Source: an uncultured Spirochaetales bacterium
Lineage (GTDB): Bacteria > Spirochaetota > Spirochaetia > Sphaerochaetales > Sphaerochaetaceae
Assembly: GCA_949285905.1 (NCBI GenBank)
Contig: CASDZV010000072.1
Span: 1-64,000, forward strand
Reading direction: 5' to 3'
DNA length: 64,000 nt
The position numbers and the translations under genes are program-made. Below are positions 36,801 through 44,486 of the stretch, one piece after another. Every line of letters starts with the position of its first letter. Within the stretch, counting starts at the first letter, position 1. Under the pieces are notes generated by a model. It was not told the origin of the DNA, ran no database searches, and worked only from the letters and a program-made list of their open reading frames with translations.

Positions 36801-36944
36801 ATAACCCTGTTCCCTGAGCATCTTGATGAACTCAGCTTCAAGAGCAGCCTCACTCTGACAAGAATCAGACCTAGCACCCTTGGAGACATATTCAGTTACA
36901 ACAGTGCTCTCATTCGTGGACATCACGATATTGTATGTGCTCAT
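33864..36944 (-). CDS. hsdR: type I restriction enzyme R subunit (EcoR124I class)
   Basis: A 1026-residue HsdR. The nuclease core is 'RYDVTILVNGLPLVHVELKR' (~150-170, Asp...Glu-x-Lys), followed by the helicase motifs 'TTGSGKTLTSF' (Walker A), 'VIFDECHRSQFG' (motif II), 'GFTGTPIF' (III), and 'NMFLTGFDATTLNTLWVDK' then 'QAFSRTNRIL' (V-VI). The length and order are those of EcoR124I HsdR. It uses ATP to move DNA and cuts at a distance from the unmethylated site. The start overlaps the end of hsdS2 by 4 bases. Confidence 0.93.
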   Translation of the reverse strand: MSTYNIVMSTNESTVVTEYVSKGARSDSCQSEAALEAEFIKMLREQGYSYLPIHSDKELVDNLRTQLSLLNNYTFSDSEWNRFFKQIVANPNDGIVEKSRTIQEDNVKNLKRDDGSTVNITLIDKSNIHNNRLQVINQYEQNEGNYKNRYDVTILVNGLPLVHVELKRRGVAIKEAFNQIDRYQRDSFWAASGLYEYVQIFVISNGTHTKYYSNTTRSSHIRELNGRRASKNTSNSFEFTSFWADAKNNIIPDLIDFTKTFFAKHTLLNILTKYCVFTSEELLLVMRPYQIVATERIINRIETSTNYKKTGTIEAGGYIWHTTGSGKTLTSFKTAQLATKIPGIDKVLFVVDRKDLDYQTMKEYDRFEKGAANGNKSTRVLQRQLEDKDEKGRPYEYKIIVTTIQKLDNFISANKTHPVYTRHCVIIFDECHRSQFGDMHKRIVKAFKNYHLFGFTGTPIFAANAGRGSDLRMLTTPQTFGDQLHSYTIVDAINDGNVLPFRIDYINTMKEKEGVSDKDVYDIDREKAMADPERIANVVAYIIEHFDQKTKRNSFYSLKDKRLNGFNSIFAVSSIPVAIKYYKEFKKQLAESGRQLVVAMIYSFAANEAVGDNPDGLLDEEGFETEDLDQSSRDALEDAIHDYNEVFHTSYDTSVDKFQNYYKDLSQKMKNKQVDILIVVNMFLTGFDATTLNTLWVDKNLKMHGLIQAFSRTNRILNSVKTFGNIVCFRNLQKETDDAIALFGDKDANGIVLLKSYEDYLNGYDDDKGRHHLGYLELLEIIKDEYPLCQQILGEKAEKRFIKLFSQLLSLRNILLSFDQFAERTDLSARDLQDYQSTYLDLYDKYRKTKDKEKEDISDDIVFEMELIKQVEINIDYILMLVEKYHDDNCQDKEIIESIRRIIDSNPQLRSKKQLIEDFIGKINVEEEVNSSISEEWFQYVLEEEQKDLDALIAAEKMPEYETKRFVENSFRDGVMKTTGTGIDKIMPPMSYFGGGKIERKKSIIEKLQSFFDKYSGLGLYSSENN

Positions 36945-37498
36945 GCTTTCTTCTCCTTAAAATCCAGGAGTTTATCTCTGTAGTATTCGTATTGTTTCTT
37001 CCTAGCTTCAATCTCAGCGGGAAGGCCTTCTGAAAGGCTTTCGCATAATAAAAAAAGCTTATCCAAAGCATTTACAATCTTTTTAATCCATTCCATAGGT
37101 GGAATAGGAATAGATATTTTATTCAGATTATCTTGATTGAGCTTAGGTTGAGCCCCTCCTGAAATATATTTACTCAAATCAATTGAGTTCAAATAGTATT
37201 CAACATATCTACGTAATTCATAAGTAGAGAATTTCAAAACATGTGCATGATTGTTAACCCAACACTTTCCAGACACAGAGAATGCTATCGGAGTATTTCT
37301 TGCGACAAGGTTTGCCCCATCTTCTGAAACAAGCAAATAATCTCCATCCAATAGATAGTTATCAACATAATCTACGATTCCCGAAGCTCCATAATATGGG
37401 AACTGCCCTGAATTACGGTTACACTTTGTAACAGGCTTTCGATCTTTATCACAATTAACTGATATTTCCGGAAGAGTTCTAAACTTTACGAAGTTCAT
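36941..37498 (-). CDS. hsdS: HsdS half-subunit: third target-recognition domain
   Basis: A 185-residue piece with a single target-recognition domain (~1-140) and one conserved helix region, 'LPAEIEARKKQYEYYRDKLL' (~155-175), the same helix that ends each half of hsdS1. A complete HsdS needs two such halves, so alone this could act only as a dimer or swap partner. Its ATG overlaps the hsdS1 TGA (ATGA). A run of eight G 20 bases upstream lies in hsdS1; one added G puts hsdS1 in frame with this ATG. I see it as a spare domain brought in by slippage, as in Neisseria NgoAV. Confidence 0.85.
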   Translation of the reverse strand: MNFVKFRTLPEISVNCDKDRKPVTKCNRNSGQFPYYGASGIVDYVDNYLLDGDYLLVSEDGANLVARNTPIAFSVSGKCWVNNHAHVLKFSTYELRRYVEYYLNSIDLSKYISGGAQPKLNQDNLNKISIPIPPMEWIKKIVNALDKLFLLCESLSEGLPAEIEARKKQYEYYRDKLLDFKEKKA

Positions 37499-38742
37499 TT
37501 CGTTTTCGAGGCTATACCCCCCCCATTGAAGCTGAGCAGTCTGTCACGATAATGCTCGTACTGCTTCTGACGCAAGGAAATCTCGGCAGGAAGGCCTGTG
37601 GAGATATCAGTTGTAAGATTGTTGAATTTATCGAGCACAGAAACTATTTCCTGTTGTACCGCAAATGGTGGAATCGGTATTTCAAGCTTATCAACAAACT
37701 CATGCGCCAATCGAGGGACGCTGGCCTTACGCACTTTTGATTTCAAATATTCCTGTTTCGTTAGCAGGAAATAATAAACATAACGTCTCGTTATTTTTTC
37801 AGGATGCTCTATAAAAAAGCAATCATCAGCTGCCCAGAATTTGCCTGAGCAGTATCCTATATCACCCGCTGCCCCTGCACATATGATATATGGTGTCTCT
37901 GATTCAACATTATATTCATCATAATATCCCAGAGGGACAAGACTATTTTGGAAGACAGGATACTCTCCATTTTCAAACAGATCTTGTCGAGTTACCCTTT
38001 TCCCCCGTCTAATTCCAACAACATCTGATAATGGCCTATATTCCACTTTCTCAGGCCCACCGCAGGTCTGATCCAGCATATCCTTTATCCGCTTGACAAT
38101 CGCCGTCTCGTCATCAAATGTAAGTAATTTGTCTCTGTAATACTCGTACTGGGCGCGCCTCGCTGTAAGCTCCGCTGTAAGCTCCGCTGTAAGCTCCGCT
38201 GCAAGCTTAGTGAAAGAATCCAATATATGGACAATTTCATCTTGAATATTCCTGTTTGGACATGGAATCGTGCACTGAGCTATTTGCTCAGGAGAGATTT
38301 CAATCACTTTCACACCATGAGCGTACTTACGCTTTTGTTGCTGAAACGCTTCTGTCTGTAAGTAGTAAGCAACATATCGAGGATTCAATCCGCTTTCAAA
38401 TATAGCTGAATGGCCACTTATACAAACCGGCTCAGAGCCTTCCCAGACAACAGCCTTACAAACATCCTCAATATTCTCACTTGTTATTGCAATGATTATT
38501 TCACCAGGATTTGCCTTTTTCTGAGTTACAGCAATCTCTGCTGGCAAGAATGAGATTGTACTTGAAGAAAATAACCCATAATACACATAGATTTGCCCAT
38601 AATGTATGCAAGGAACTCCTGAAGATGTCATATCTTTTTTTTGAAAGTTTCCACCTCTACGGAAAGTACCGATATCACCCAGTCTTTTATATTCCACCCC
38701 ATCAGGACAGTACTGCTTTATCAGATCATCAAGCTTACTCAT
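37495..38742 (-). CDS. hsdS: type I restriction specificity subunit HsdS
   Basis: About 415 residues from the ATG at 38742 (AAAGGAGG upstream; overlaps the end of rhuM by 8 bases). There are two target-recognition domains (~1-165 and ~215-375). The spacer helices are 'AELTAELTAELTARRAQYEY' then 'YRDKLLTF', and 'GLPAEISLRQKQYEHYRDRL'. The (A-E-L-T)3 block, encoded by three 12-bp repeats, is the EcoR124I/EcoDXXI feature whose copy number sets the gap in the DNA target. Close to the stop is a G8 run that controls whether translation ends here or passes into hsdS2. Confidence 0.92.
   Translation of the reverse strand: MSKLDDLIKQYCPDGVEYKRLGDIGTFRRGGNFQKKDMTSSGVPCIHYGQIYVYYGLFSSSTISFLPAEIAVTQKKANPGEIIIAITSENIEDVCKAVVWEGSEPVCISGHSAIFESGLNPRYVAYYLQTEAFQQQKRKYAHGVKVIEISPEQIAQCTIPCPNRNIQDEIVHILDSFTKLAAELTAELTAELTARRAQYEYYRDKLLTFDDETAIVKRIKDMLDQTCGGPEKVEYRPLSDVVGIRRGKRVTRQDLFENGEYPVFQNSLVPLGYYDEYNVESETPYIICAGAAGDIGYCSGKFWAADDCFFIEHPEKITRRYVYYFLLTKQEYLKSKVRKASVPRLAHEFVDKLEIPIPPFAVQQEIVSVLDKFNNLTTDISTGLPAEISLRQKQYEHYRDRLLSFNGGGIASKTK
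37517..37524. repeat. 8-base C run (G8 in hsdS1), predicted slippage switch
   Basis: In the present state the frame reads Asn-Gly-Gly-Gly-Ile and stops 8 codons later. With seven G it stops at once (GTA TAG). With nine G no stop is met and the frame runs straight into the ATG of hsdS2, giving a fused protein of about 600 residues with three recognition domains. Codons were checked by hand. Confidence 0.85.
38165..38200. repeat. three 12-bp direct repeats encoding TAEL units
   Basis: GTAAGCTCCGCT occurs three times in perfect tandem (38165, 38177, 38189), with CGCT before and a decayed copy after. On the coding strand each unit adds four residues (A-E-L-T) to the spacer helix between the two recognition domains. 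Gain or loss keeps the frame. Confidence 0.95.
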
Positions 38743-39802
38743 TGTCTTTGTCCTCCTTTGATTCGATGGACTGGATTTCAAGCAGCATCCTGTCGAAATC
38801 GCTCTGATACAGTCTGTCCTGGATAACCCTGTACTTCTCAAACTCACTCAGAGCATGTACCTTTGCAAGCTCTGCAGATATCTTTCCATTATCCTTGAGT
38901 ATTTCCTTGTTCCAGAGTGTAAGGAAGCTGTTAAGGCGTTCTTCCCAGTCTTCCATGGTCATCGGAATATGGCGTTCTGCCATATCCTCAGCAAAATCAA
39001 GATATGCAGAAACAATGCGTTCAAGCTTTCTAAGTTCATCTTCAGAAAGATAGTTCTTTGCAACGATGACATCATAACTGTGGATCTTGCCATTTGGAGA
39101 ACCATCCCAGTTTGTGAGTCCCATATGTTCCTTTTCAGCATCTGCGCGGTTGTAGATGACTTCAGCGGCAGTCTGTCCATGTACACTGTAATGGAGCTTA
39201 TTCTGCACAGCTGCAAAGAAGCGATGAGTTGCTTTGGCAGACGGATCGTAATCAACAGCTGTGGCATAGATGTCGGTTACCTTCTGATAGAATCTTCTTT
39301 CAGAAAGCCTTATCTCCCTGACTTTCTCAATGAGCTTGTCAAAGTATTCTTTTGTAAGTTTTGAGCCTCCGTTTTTCAGGCGTTCATCATCCATTACCCA
39401 CCCTTTGATGGTGAAGTCCTTGATGATGGTGTTCGCCCACTTCCTGAACTGTACAGCACGCTCATTGTTGACCTTGAAGCCGACAGCAATGATCATCTGA
39501 AGATTGTAGTGGATGACATCTCTCGATACTTGTCTGTTTCCCTCAGTTTGAACTATCCGGTATTTTCGGATAGTTGCTTCTTGAGACAATTCTGAATCTC
39601 CATAGATTTTCTTGATATGGTCATTGACTGTGCGCACATCAACACCGTATAAAGTCGCCATCATTTTCTGTGTGAGCCAGATATTCTCATTTTCATATCG
39701 GAGCTCGATGCTTTCATCAGAACCACCTGTGGCAGCAACGTAAGTCAGATACTCTGCGGCAGAAGAACGAATAATAGATGTATCTTTGCCTTTTCTGCTC
39801 AT
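38735..39802 (-). CDS. rhuM: RhuM-family protein
   Basis: A 355-residue RhuM-family protein: '[20 protein letters not shown]' and '[12 protein letters not shown]' (~50-82), '[20 protein letters not shown]' and '[20 protein letters not shown]' (~90-130), and '[20 protein letters not shown]'. The N-terminal part resembles a DNA-binding domain and the middle is Fic-related in fold in some members. These genes very often sit between hsdM and hsdS; their role in restriction is not established. It overlaps hsdM by 4 bases and hsdS by 8. Confidence 0.88.
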   Translation of the reverse strand: MSRKGKDTSIIRSSAAEYLTYVAATGGSDESIELRYENENIWLTQKMMATLYGVDVRTVNDHIKKIYGDSELSQEATIRKYRIVQTEGNRQVSRDVIHYNLQMIIAVGFKVNNERAVQFRKWANTIIKDFTIKGWVMDDERLKNGGSKLTKEYFDKLIEKVREIRLSERRFYQKVTDIYATAVDYDPSAKATHRFFAAVQNKLHYSVHGQTAAEVIYNRADAEKEHMGLTNWDGSPNGKIHSYDVIVAKNYLSEDELRKLERIVSAYLDFAEDMAERHIPMTMEDWEERLNSFLTLWNKEILKDNGKISAELAKVHALSEFEKYRVIQDRLYQSDFDRMLLEIQSIESKEDKDNE

Positions 39803-41355
39803 CCTTCAATCTCCGCAATAATCTTGTCAATTTCGTCTCTGAGTATCTGTTCTCGGGCTACAATCTCTTTGATTTCAGCATTTAGCTTGACAATATCCAC
39901 AACTTCACGCTTGTCTTCCTTCTCGACATATGTACTTACGGAAAGATTGAAATCATTCTCCTGAATCTCTGAATAAGGAACTGAGCGGGAGAAGTATTCA
40001 ACATCCTCACGGGATGTGAATTCATTTACAATCTTCTCGATGTTCTCAAGGGTAAGTTTATTGTTGTTTGTCACCTTTTCAAACTCATTTGAGGCATCGA
40101 TGAAAAGAATTGTATTATCTGTCTTGGACTTCCTGAGAACCATGATACAGGTAGCAATGGAAGTTCCGAAGAAGAGGTTGTCAGGAAGCTGGATTATGCA
40201 ATCTACATAGTTGTTGTCAACAAGATATTTCCTGATTTTCTTCTCAGCTCCTCCCCTGTACATGATACCGGGGAAGCAGACTATGGCTGCTGTACCATTG
40301 GTTGCAAGCCAGGCAAGGGAATGCATGATGAAGGCAAGATCTGCTTTCGATTTCGGAGCAAGAACTCCTGCAGGGCTGAATCTCTCATCATTGATGAGAA
40401 TAGGATCGTCATCACCTTTCCATTTGATACTGTAGGGCGGATTCGAGACAATAACCTCAAAAGGCTCATCATCCCAATGCTGGGGATTGATGAGAGTATC
40501 ACCATATGCAATATCGAACTTGTCGTAATCAATATCATGAAGGAACATGTTGATTCTGCAGAGGTTAAATGTTGTCGGGTTTATTTCCTGACCGAAGAAT
40601 CCATTTCTGACATGATCCTTTCCAAGTATCTTCGCAGATTTCAGCAGAAGCGAACCCGATCCACATGCCGGGTCATATACCTTATTGACTTCCTTTTTCC
40701 CTACAACAGCAATCCTTGTTAAAAGTTCTGATACTTCCTGAGGAGTGAAGAACTCACCACCACTTTTCCCAGCATTGGATGCATACATGCTCATCAGAAA
40801 CTCATATGCATCTCCGAATGTATCAATATTGTGGTTCTTGTAGTCTCCAAGCTCCATGGCTGCAATGCCATCCAGCAATTTGACAAGCTTCTCATTTCGC
40901 TCTGCAACGGTTTTCCCGAGCTTGTTGCTGTTCACATCGATATCTTCAAAAAGTCCAGAGAAATTCTTCTCGCTCTGAGTTCCTTTTGCAGAGTCTTCAA
41001 TATGCTTAAGTATTGTCTCCAAGGTGACATTGAGATTCTCATCATCTTTAGCTCTTTTTCGGAGATTACAGAACAGCTCAGATGGGAGAATAAAGAAGCC
41101 CTTTGTGTTGATCATATCCTCCCGCGCATTTTCTGCCATCTCATCAGAAATGGAAGCATAACTGAAATCTGAATTCCCGGCCTTCTGCTCTCCATTATCT
41201 ATGTAGGCAGCAAGATTCTCTGAAATATAGCGGTAGAACATTATTCCAAGGACATATGCCTTGAAGTCCCATCCATCAACACTGCCCCTCAGATCATCAG
41301 CTATTGCCCAGATGGCACGATGAAGCTCTTCCCTCTCCTGATTTCCGTTAGCCAT
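39799..41355 (-). CDS. hsdM: type I DNA adenine methyltransferase M subunit
   Basis: A 518-residue HsdM. N-terminal helical domain (~1-150), then the SAM motif '[18 protein letters not shown]' and the catalytic '[13 protein letters not shown]' (N-P-P-Y). '[15 protein letters not shown]' before them is the typical HsdM lead-in. With HsdS it methylates the second adenine of the target. Length is that of the EcoR124I class. It is 17 bases after the small regulator gene. Confidence 0.94.
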   Translation of the reverse strand: MANGNQEREELHRAIWAIADDLRGSVDGWDFKAYVLGIMFYRYISENLAAYIDNGEQKAGNSDFSYASISDEMAENAREDMINTKGFFILPSELFCNLRKRAKDDENLNVTLETILKHIEDSAKGTQSEKNFSGLFEDIDVNSNKLGKTVAERNEKLVKLLDGIAAMELGDYKNHNIDTFGDAYEFLMSMYASNAGKSGGEFFTPQEVSELLTRIAVVGKKEVNKVYDPACGSGSLLLKSAKILGKDHVRNGFFGQEINPTTFNLCRINMFLHDIDYDKFDIAYGDTLINPQHWDDEPFEVIVSNPPYSIKWKGDDDPILINDERFSPAGVLAPKSKADLAFIMHSLAWLATNGTAAIVCFPGIMYRGGAEKKIRKYLVDNNYVDCIIQLPDNLFFGTSIATCIMVLRKSKTDNTILFIDASNEFEKVTNNNKLTLENIEKIVNEFTSREDVEYFSRSVPYSEIQENDFNLSVSTYVEKEDKREVVDIVKLNAEIKEIVAREQILRDEIDKIIAEIEG

Positions 41356-41372
41356 ATATTTATCTCTTCCCC

Positions 41373-41582
41373 TTATTTTTCGTCAGGAACAATTTCGACG
41401 ATGTCATTCAATGTGCAGCCAAGGCATGTACAGATCTTTGCAAGCACTTCAAGCCTGACATCCTCGTTCTTCCCCATCTTTGCAATGGCATTCGTACTCA
41501 CCCCTGCCATTGAACAGAGCTGGCTCCGCTTGATTCCTTTATCAATCAGCAGTTTCCATAACTTGTTATAACTTACAGCCAT
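41373..41582 (-). CDS. small XRE-type helix-turn-helix regulator
   Basis: A 69-residue Cro/C1-type protein that is one helix-turn-helix domain ('[19 protein letters not shown]' with '[20 protein letters not shown]'). It heads the restriction operon, as controller proteins often do, and has AAAGGAC before its ATG. It probably times the expression of the operon, perhaps after entry into a new host; its operator is likely in the 140 bases it shares with the divergent RloC-like gene. Confidence 0.85.
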   Translation of the reverse strand: MAVSYNKLWKLLIDKGIKRSQLCSMAGVSTNAIAKMGKNEDVRLEVLAKICTCLGCTLNDIVEIVPDEK

Positions 41583-41622
41583 AAGTAGTCCTTTGAGTCA
41601 TTATGCAGTAGACTTATCTTAA

Positions 41623-41651
41623 AGTATACAATAGAATATTGAATATCTCAA
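41623..41651 (-). promoter_or_regulatory. promoter of the restriction operon
   Basis: TTGAGA (41651-41646), 17 bases, TATACT (41628-41623) on the minus strand, about 40 bases before the small regulator gene. Near-consensus. Confidence 0.65.
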
Positions 41652-41685
41652 GAATCTTCATCTTATTAATGGACCAGATTAAGAT

Positions 41686-41691
41686 TATACT
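41686..41691 (+). promoter_or_regulatory. -10 box of the RloC-like gene
   Basis: TATACT on the plus strand, 31 bases before the ATG, with a weak -35 (TTATTA) at 17 bases. It diverges from the restriction-operon promoter. Confidence 0.4.
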
Positions 41692-41722
41692 ATTGAGATA
41701 GCCGTAAATTGCGAGGGATGGG

Positions 41723-44077
41723 ATGATAAACAAATTCAGCATAATCAAGAATGCTGGCGTATTTAATAATTTTACCTGGAAAAATGGCGGAGATTGCGCT
41801 GGTCTCAAAGATTTCTCCACGATGAACGTATTATACGGACGCAACTACTCAGGCAAGACAACTCTTTCAAGGATTGTGCAATCTTTTGAAACAAAGGCAT
41901 TACCAAGCCACATGGAAAACATGGAATTCTCATTGGAGTGCTCAGATGGCAAGTTTTTAACTCAGAATGACATCGATACCAGCGGTTTAACGGTACGAGT
42001 ATATAATTCAGATTTCATTGCTAAAAACATCCAATTCAGCCAAACTCCGACCTCTGAATCCTTTGCAGTCTTGGGACAGACAAATATTGAAGTCCAAAGT
42101 CAAATTGACGCTATTGAGAGCGAACTAGGTTCCTCTGAAACCGACAAGGAAACAGGCCTTCATCTAAAGCTAAAGTATCTAACCAAAGAATTGTCAACAA
42201 CAAAAGAGAATTATGAAAAGAAATTCCATAAGTTTGAAAATGCTTTGATAGACAAAGCAAGAGCAATCAAGAGCAACGAAATATATGGAAAACTTACTAA
42301 ATCTTACAATATAACTCGAATCAGAGAAGATATTACGAAGATCTCCGAATTAAAACTATCTCCTTTGAACGAAGAGGAAAAGGTACGACTCAAAGCTATT
42401 TCGAGAGAACAAGAACGGGCTAAACTCTCTTCGCTTTACTCTCCTCTTCAAAATCTCACTGAAATCGTTGATGAATGCAATAAACTTTGTTCCAGAAAAA
42501 TTGGAACATCAAAGCAGATTGCAGAACTTGCTACCAACTATACCTTAGCAAAGTGGGTGCAAGAAGGTATGGCTCTGCACACAAACAAAAACCATTGTGC
42601 TTTCTGCGGCCAACCTTTACCTGACAAACGATGGGAAGAACTAAAAGCTTGTTTTAATCACGAATCAGCAGGTCTATCATCTGAAATAAAGAAAAAGAAA
42701 ATGGATCTAGAGAATTTGGTTATCCAGATACAAGCTCTTTACGAAAACCCAGGCATTTCCCATACTGATTTTTACTCGGATTATTCTGCAGATGCTTCAG
42801 TGAAGATTTTGGCATACAAAGATGAACTCAAGAAACTTATCGCCAGTCTAGAAACATTGATAAAGAACCTCTCCAAAAGAGAGCAAACAATTAATATTGA
42901 ATGCCCGTTTGATTCAACCGACAATGTCTTTAATGTCAATCTCGAATCCGTTATCGGGGACTTAAATTCTCTCATCGCTCAAAATAACAGTTACACAGAC
43001 AGCTTAGCATCTAAAATTAATTCTGCACGCCAAAAACTACTCAACGATGAAGTTTTAGAATTCATCAATCTCTCAGGTTATTTTGAAAACAAAGCAGAAC
43101 TTGAGACTCTACATACCGCTGTAGACTCGCTTTCAGATGAACTCACATCGCTCTCCAACGAAATTAGAAATAAGCAAGAGACTATTAGGGGACTTGAACG
43201 AAGAAAGCAAGATATGACAAGAGGTGTAGACATAATTAACGGGCTTTTAACTAAAGCCATGCCCAATACACCATTAAGAATGGATGCTGTACAAGATCCT
43301 TTTGACACTACGATTCGGTTTGCAATAAAAAGAAACGAAAACCCTGCCTATAACCTGAGTGATGGTGAACGAAGTTTGATAGGTCTCTGCTATTTCTCTG
43401 CTTCATTGGAATCAGTGGATTCCATAAACCGCAAACTAATACTCTGGATAGATGATCCAATCTCAAGTCTTGATGACAACAATGTCTTTGCTTGCTATGC
43501 AATTATTGCGGACATGAGAGCAAGACTTAAAAAAAGTAAAAATCTCGAGCAAATGTTTATTTCAACGCATCGCTTGAACTTTTTCAAATATATTAGCCGA
43601 TGGGGATTGGAACAGGCACAAAAATACTACATATGCAGGAAAAACAATTCATCAAGCATTATGCCTCTTCCACACTTTATTGAAACAACTTATTTTGGTC
43701 TTCCTTTATGGTTCAAGACTATTTATACATGTGCAAATGAAGAATTAAATGAAGATAACATAGGTGCATATTCAACGTTTGGCAACGATGCGAGAAAATT
43801 CTTTGAATTCGAAAATGCTTTTAAGTTTCCAAACAAAGATCTTTTCCATGGAATGCTAGAATTTTGGGGAGATGAAAATAATATCCCAAGAATGATTGTA
43901 GTAAAACTTGATAATGAGTTTTCTCATGTAATGAGTACCCCGTTTGAACATGATATAGTAGCACAATCATTAGAGATTCACGATACTGCAATACGTATTA
44001 TTGAACGGCTAAAGCAAGTTGACGAAACGCAATTTAACTCGCTTGTTGCGGCTGTAAGTGCTAGTCCAGATATTTGA
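41723..44077 (+). CDS. RloC/PrrC-like ATPase, candidate anticodon nuclease
   Basis: A 784-residue AAA_13-type protein. Walker A is 'LYGRNYSGKTTLSRI' (~38-52), then a long coiled coil with a central zinc-hook motif 'HCAFCGQPLPD' (~292), then the ABC signature 'YNLSDGERSLIGLCYF' (~549) and Walker B 'LILWIDDPISSLDDN' (~574). The C-terminal ~120 residues hold 'ARKFFEFENAF' (Arg-x3-Glu) and later 'VVKLDNEFSH', the spacing of the Arg-Glu-His triad of the PrrC/RloC anticodon nuclease. RloC genes are known partners of type I systems. It could cut tRNA when DNA is damaged or restriction is blocked. A general SMC-like ATPase is the alternative. Its base composition is more AT-rich than the window. Confidence 0.7.
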   Translation: MINKFSIIKNAGVFNNFTWKNGGDCAGLKDFSTMNVLYGRNYSGKTTLSRIVQSFETKALPSHMENMEFSLECSDGKFLTQNDIDTSGLTVRVYNSDFIAKNIQFSQTPTSESFAVLGQTNIEVQSQIDAIESELGSSETDKETGLHLKLKYLTKELSTTKENYEKKFHKFENALIDKARAIKSNEIYGKLTKSYNITRIREDITKISELKLSPLNEEEKVRLKAISREQERAKLSSLYSPLQNLTEIVDECNKLCSRKIGTSKQIAELATNYTLAKWVQEGMALHTNKNHCAFCGQPLPDKRWEELKACFNHESAGLSSEIKKKKMDLENLVIQIQALYENPGISHTDFYSDYSADASVKILAYKDELKKLIASLETLIKNLSKREQTINIECPFDSTDNVFNVNLESVIGDLNSLIAQNNSYTDSLASKINSARQKLLNDEVLEFINLSGYFENKAELETLHTAVDSLSDELTSLSNEIRNKQETIRGLERRKQDMTRGVDIINGLLTKAMPNTPLRMDAVQDPFDTTIRFAIKRNENPAYNLSDGERSLIGLCYFSASLESVDSINRKLILWIDDPISSLDDNNVFACYAIIADMRARLKKSKNLEQMFISTHRLNFFKYISRWGLEQAQKYYICRKNNSSSIMPLPHFIETTYFGLPLWFKTIYTCANEELNEDNIGAYSTFGNDARKFFEFENAFKFPNKDLFHGMLEFWGDENNIPRMIVVKLDNEFSHVMSTPFEHDIVAQSLEIHDTAIRIIERLKQVDETQFNSLVAAVSASPDI

Positions 44078-44234
44078 TAATCTGTGATGTATATTGCGTC
44101 ACAAATTCCGTCAAGAAAGACTAGCAACAATTGATATCTGGCAGTAACGATTAGCAATCATCAGTAACGAACAAGTAATGTCTTTAAAAGGAATTAGGCA
44201 CGTCTCATTAGATTCAGTAAGATTGCTTACTCCC
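44078..44234. other. right end of the island, no gene seen
   Basis: About 160 AT-rich bases between the RloC-like stop and the right repeat. No reading frame with a ribosome site, no terminator hairpin and no integrase fragment is visible. Confidence 0.4.
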
Positions 44235-44294
44235 TTCGATCCCGATCAGCTCCACTACTCGCAACTCCCTCACTGCAAGGGAGTTGTTTCTTTT
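44235..44294 (+). repeat. right island boundary repeat (orphan tRNA-Ala 3' end)
   Basis: Identical to 26675-26711 over 37 bases and similar over the following terminator. It carries only the 3' part of the tRNA (from the T loop) with no 5' half in front. The stem AACTCCCT/AGGGAGTT is intact. Confidence 0.8.
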
Positions 44295-44486
44295 ACAAGA
44301 CAAAATCACGTCAGCAATCCTGATATCATCTGATATTTTGTGGCCACTTCTGATTTAATTCGGTAGTAGAACACCACCTGATCTCCCGGACACTCTCTGA
44401 TATCAGATTATAATGGCTATCCACCTTTTAAGGTGGAGGTAGTTCACATTGCAAGCAGGTTGCATTCCCTGCTTGCAGAGCATTTA
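44295..44486. other. gap between the island and glutamine synthetase III
   Basis: About 190 bases with two hairpins: a perfect palindrome CCACCTTTTAAGGTGG (44421-44436) and a 9-bp stem GCAAGCAGG/CCTGCTTGC (44451-44476). The second lies just after the glnN stop and may end that operon, although the T-run is missing. No gene. Confidence 0.4.

Larger units (their letters stand above)
26735..44234. mobile_element. genomic island inserted at tRNA-Ala
   Basis: About 17.5 kb between the two copies of the tRNA-Ala 3' end. Contents are accessory: two transposase fossils, a secreted ankyrin protein, a small Cys-rich protein, a broken reading frame, and a block of restriction and defence genes. Both flanks are housekeeping genes. 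I find no integrase or excisionase, so the element has probably lost its integrase by deletion (the fossil region next to the left repeat is the likely place) or was moved in trans. The boundaries are seen; the history is inferred. Confidence 0.7.

Noticed and set aside
38161-38212. Tandem repeats that might be a CRISPR or satellite
   Set aside because: The 12-bp units lie in frame in hsdS and encode TAEL units; no spacers. No CRISPR array is visible in the window.
44190-44215. GGCAC word at the right end of the island as a third sigma-54 promoter
   Set aside because: There is no GC at the required 10-base distance.
44451-44476. Hairpin after glutamine synthetase III as an intrinsic terminator
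   Set aside because: A good 9-bp stem, but no T-run on the minus strand; kept only as a structural note.
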